Source: Pyropia yezoensis
Taxonomy: Eukaryota; Rhodophyta; Bangiophyceae; Bangiales; Bangiaceae
Direction: 5' to 3'
Assembly: GCA_009829735.1 (NCBI GenBank)
Contig: CM020618.1
Location: 2,168,882-2,232,881 of the forward strand
Length of the DNA stretch: 64,000 nucleotides
Position numbers and translations under genes: made by a program. Within the stretch, counting starts at the first letter, position 1; each line of letters starts with the position of its first letter. Below are positions 63,262 through 64,000 of the stretch, one piece after another. Under the pieces are notes generated by a model. It had not been told where the DNA came from. It did no database searches and saw nothing but the letters and a program-made list of their open reading frames with translations.

Positions 63262-64000
63262 GAGAATTTAAAGGGGGGATGTTGGGGTGGTGGTGGGTGA
63301 AGGGGCGGACGGACTGTCAGTGAGAAGCCGTGATGGGCTTGGAGTCTGTGCGCGTCAAGTGTTCTGTGTTGGGGTATCCTGGCGGGCAGTGCTCAAGCCA
63401 TGAACCAATGCTTCAATGAAAGTGAGTTAACGGTGCGACAAGGTTGCAGCGAGAGCCGGTCCCTGGGGCACTTTCCAACCGACCGTGGGGTGGGGTTGTC
63501 ATTCTTTGGTGTGAAGGGTTCACGTGGTCAACGGTTGCTTCGCATGGAGCTGCACCAGAGATTGCTCTAGGACCAGAACCGGGGGCCAGCTAATGAGTCT
63601 GCCCCCATTCTTCCTCTCCACACTAACTCTCTCTGACAGTACTGCTGTGGGCCCAGCTTCCGCGGCCCATCGCTCATCTCCCCCTATAGAGGGACGCTTG
63701 TTGAACTGGTGATCGTCAGCTCCCCAGGCCAGTCTCACCGGTCATGTGGCGTAGTTGGTTTTGAGCCTCTCAACAACGCCACAACGCCAGTGCGCTGCTC
63801 GCTGCTCACCTCTCCCCACTCCAGGCCAATCACCCACCCGGTCACATTTTCAGTGCGGCTCACGATCGCATGCGCGCGGGTGGCAAGCGCGGGTGGCAAG
63901 CGCGGGAGCATGCATTGTTCATCATCCGTGGCCAATTCCTCGCACGGAGCAACATGTGAAGGTGTCGACTGGCCTGTCTGTGGCGGGTTGCCACCGAAGG
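63262..64000. other. Intergenic, nothing recognised
   Basis: Balanced composition, only short frames on both strands, and one local direct repeat (GGTGGCAAGCGCG twice near 63880-63900). Confidence 0.5.

Overview
The window is GC-rich eukaryotic nuclear DNA dominated by transposable elements, with no bacterial operons, CRISPR arrays, rRNA or tRNA genes that I can see. Extreme GC, Ala/Pro/Arg-rich low-complexity reading frames, chromodomain Ty3/gypsy elements, a PIF/Harbinger transposase and a Fanzor (eukaryotic TnpB-like) gene fit a GC-rich alga. A bangialean red alga such as Porphyra or Pyropia is my best guess, but that is inference and nothing here proves it.

Layout. 1-6460: the 3' part of a decayed Ty3/gypsy chromovirus (element C, + strand) with its 3' LTR. 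7.7-22.1 kb: a Fanzor-like gene cut in two by a complete, inverted chromovirus (element A, 9400-20126) with matching LTRs, a 5-bp target duplication, primer-binding site and polypurine tract. 23.7-25.0 kb: a PIF/Harbinger transposase whose C-terminal half lies on the opposite strand. 27120-45060: two near-identical chromovirus copies (element B) in tandem, sharing a middle LTR interrupted by exactly 500 Ns and bounded by one 5-bp target duplication. 45-64 kb: low-complexity and minisatellite DNA holding two related, decayed genes with a 2-oxoglutarate/Fe(II)-dioxygenase-like domain, one hypothetical ORF, a small repeat protein, a 38-bp perfect palindrome, 50-bp CCAAT-containing repeats and a 1.4-kb G-run satellite.

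The most interesting shared theme is that all three retroelement families carry an extra ORF between pol and the 3' LTR, on the strand opposite to gag-pol, and its encoded proteins share an alignable domain. I call it the antisense ORF (aORF). In element A it is intact (797 aa), with a TATA box and a good Kozak context, while the same element's pol is broken. The second is the Fanzor locus, where removing element A plus one target duplication restores reading across the insertion.

How the parts relate: gag (CCHC zinc knuckle) and pol (protease, RT, RNase H, integrase, chromodomain) make the copy-and-paste machinery. The chromodomains suggest targeting to silent chromatin. Elements A and B use an identical 18-nt primer-binding site. 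Many broken frames are explained by single-base homopolymer indels, especially around the assembly gap, and others by repeated TGA codons in place of CGA, as expected from CpG deamination.
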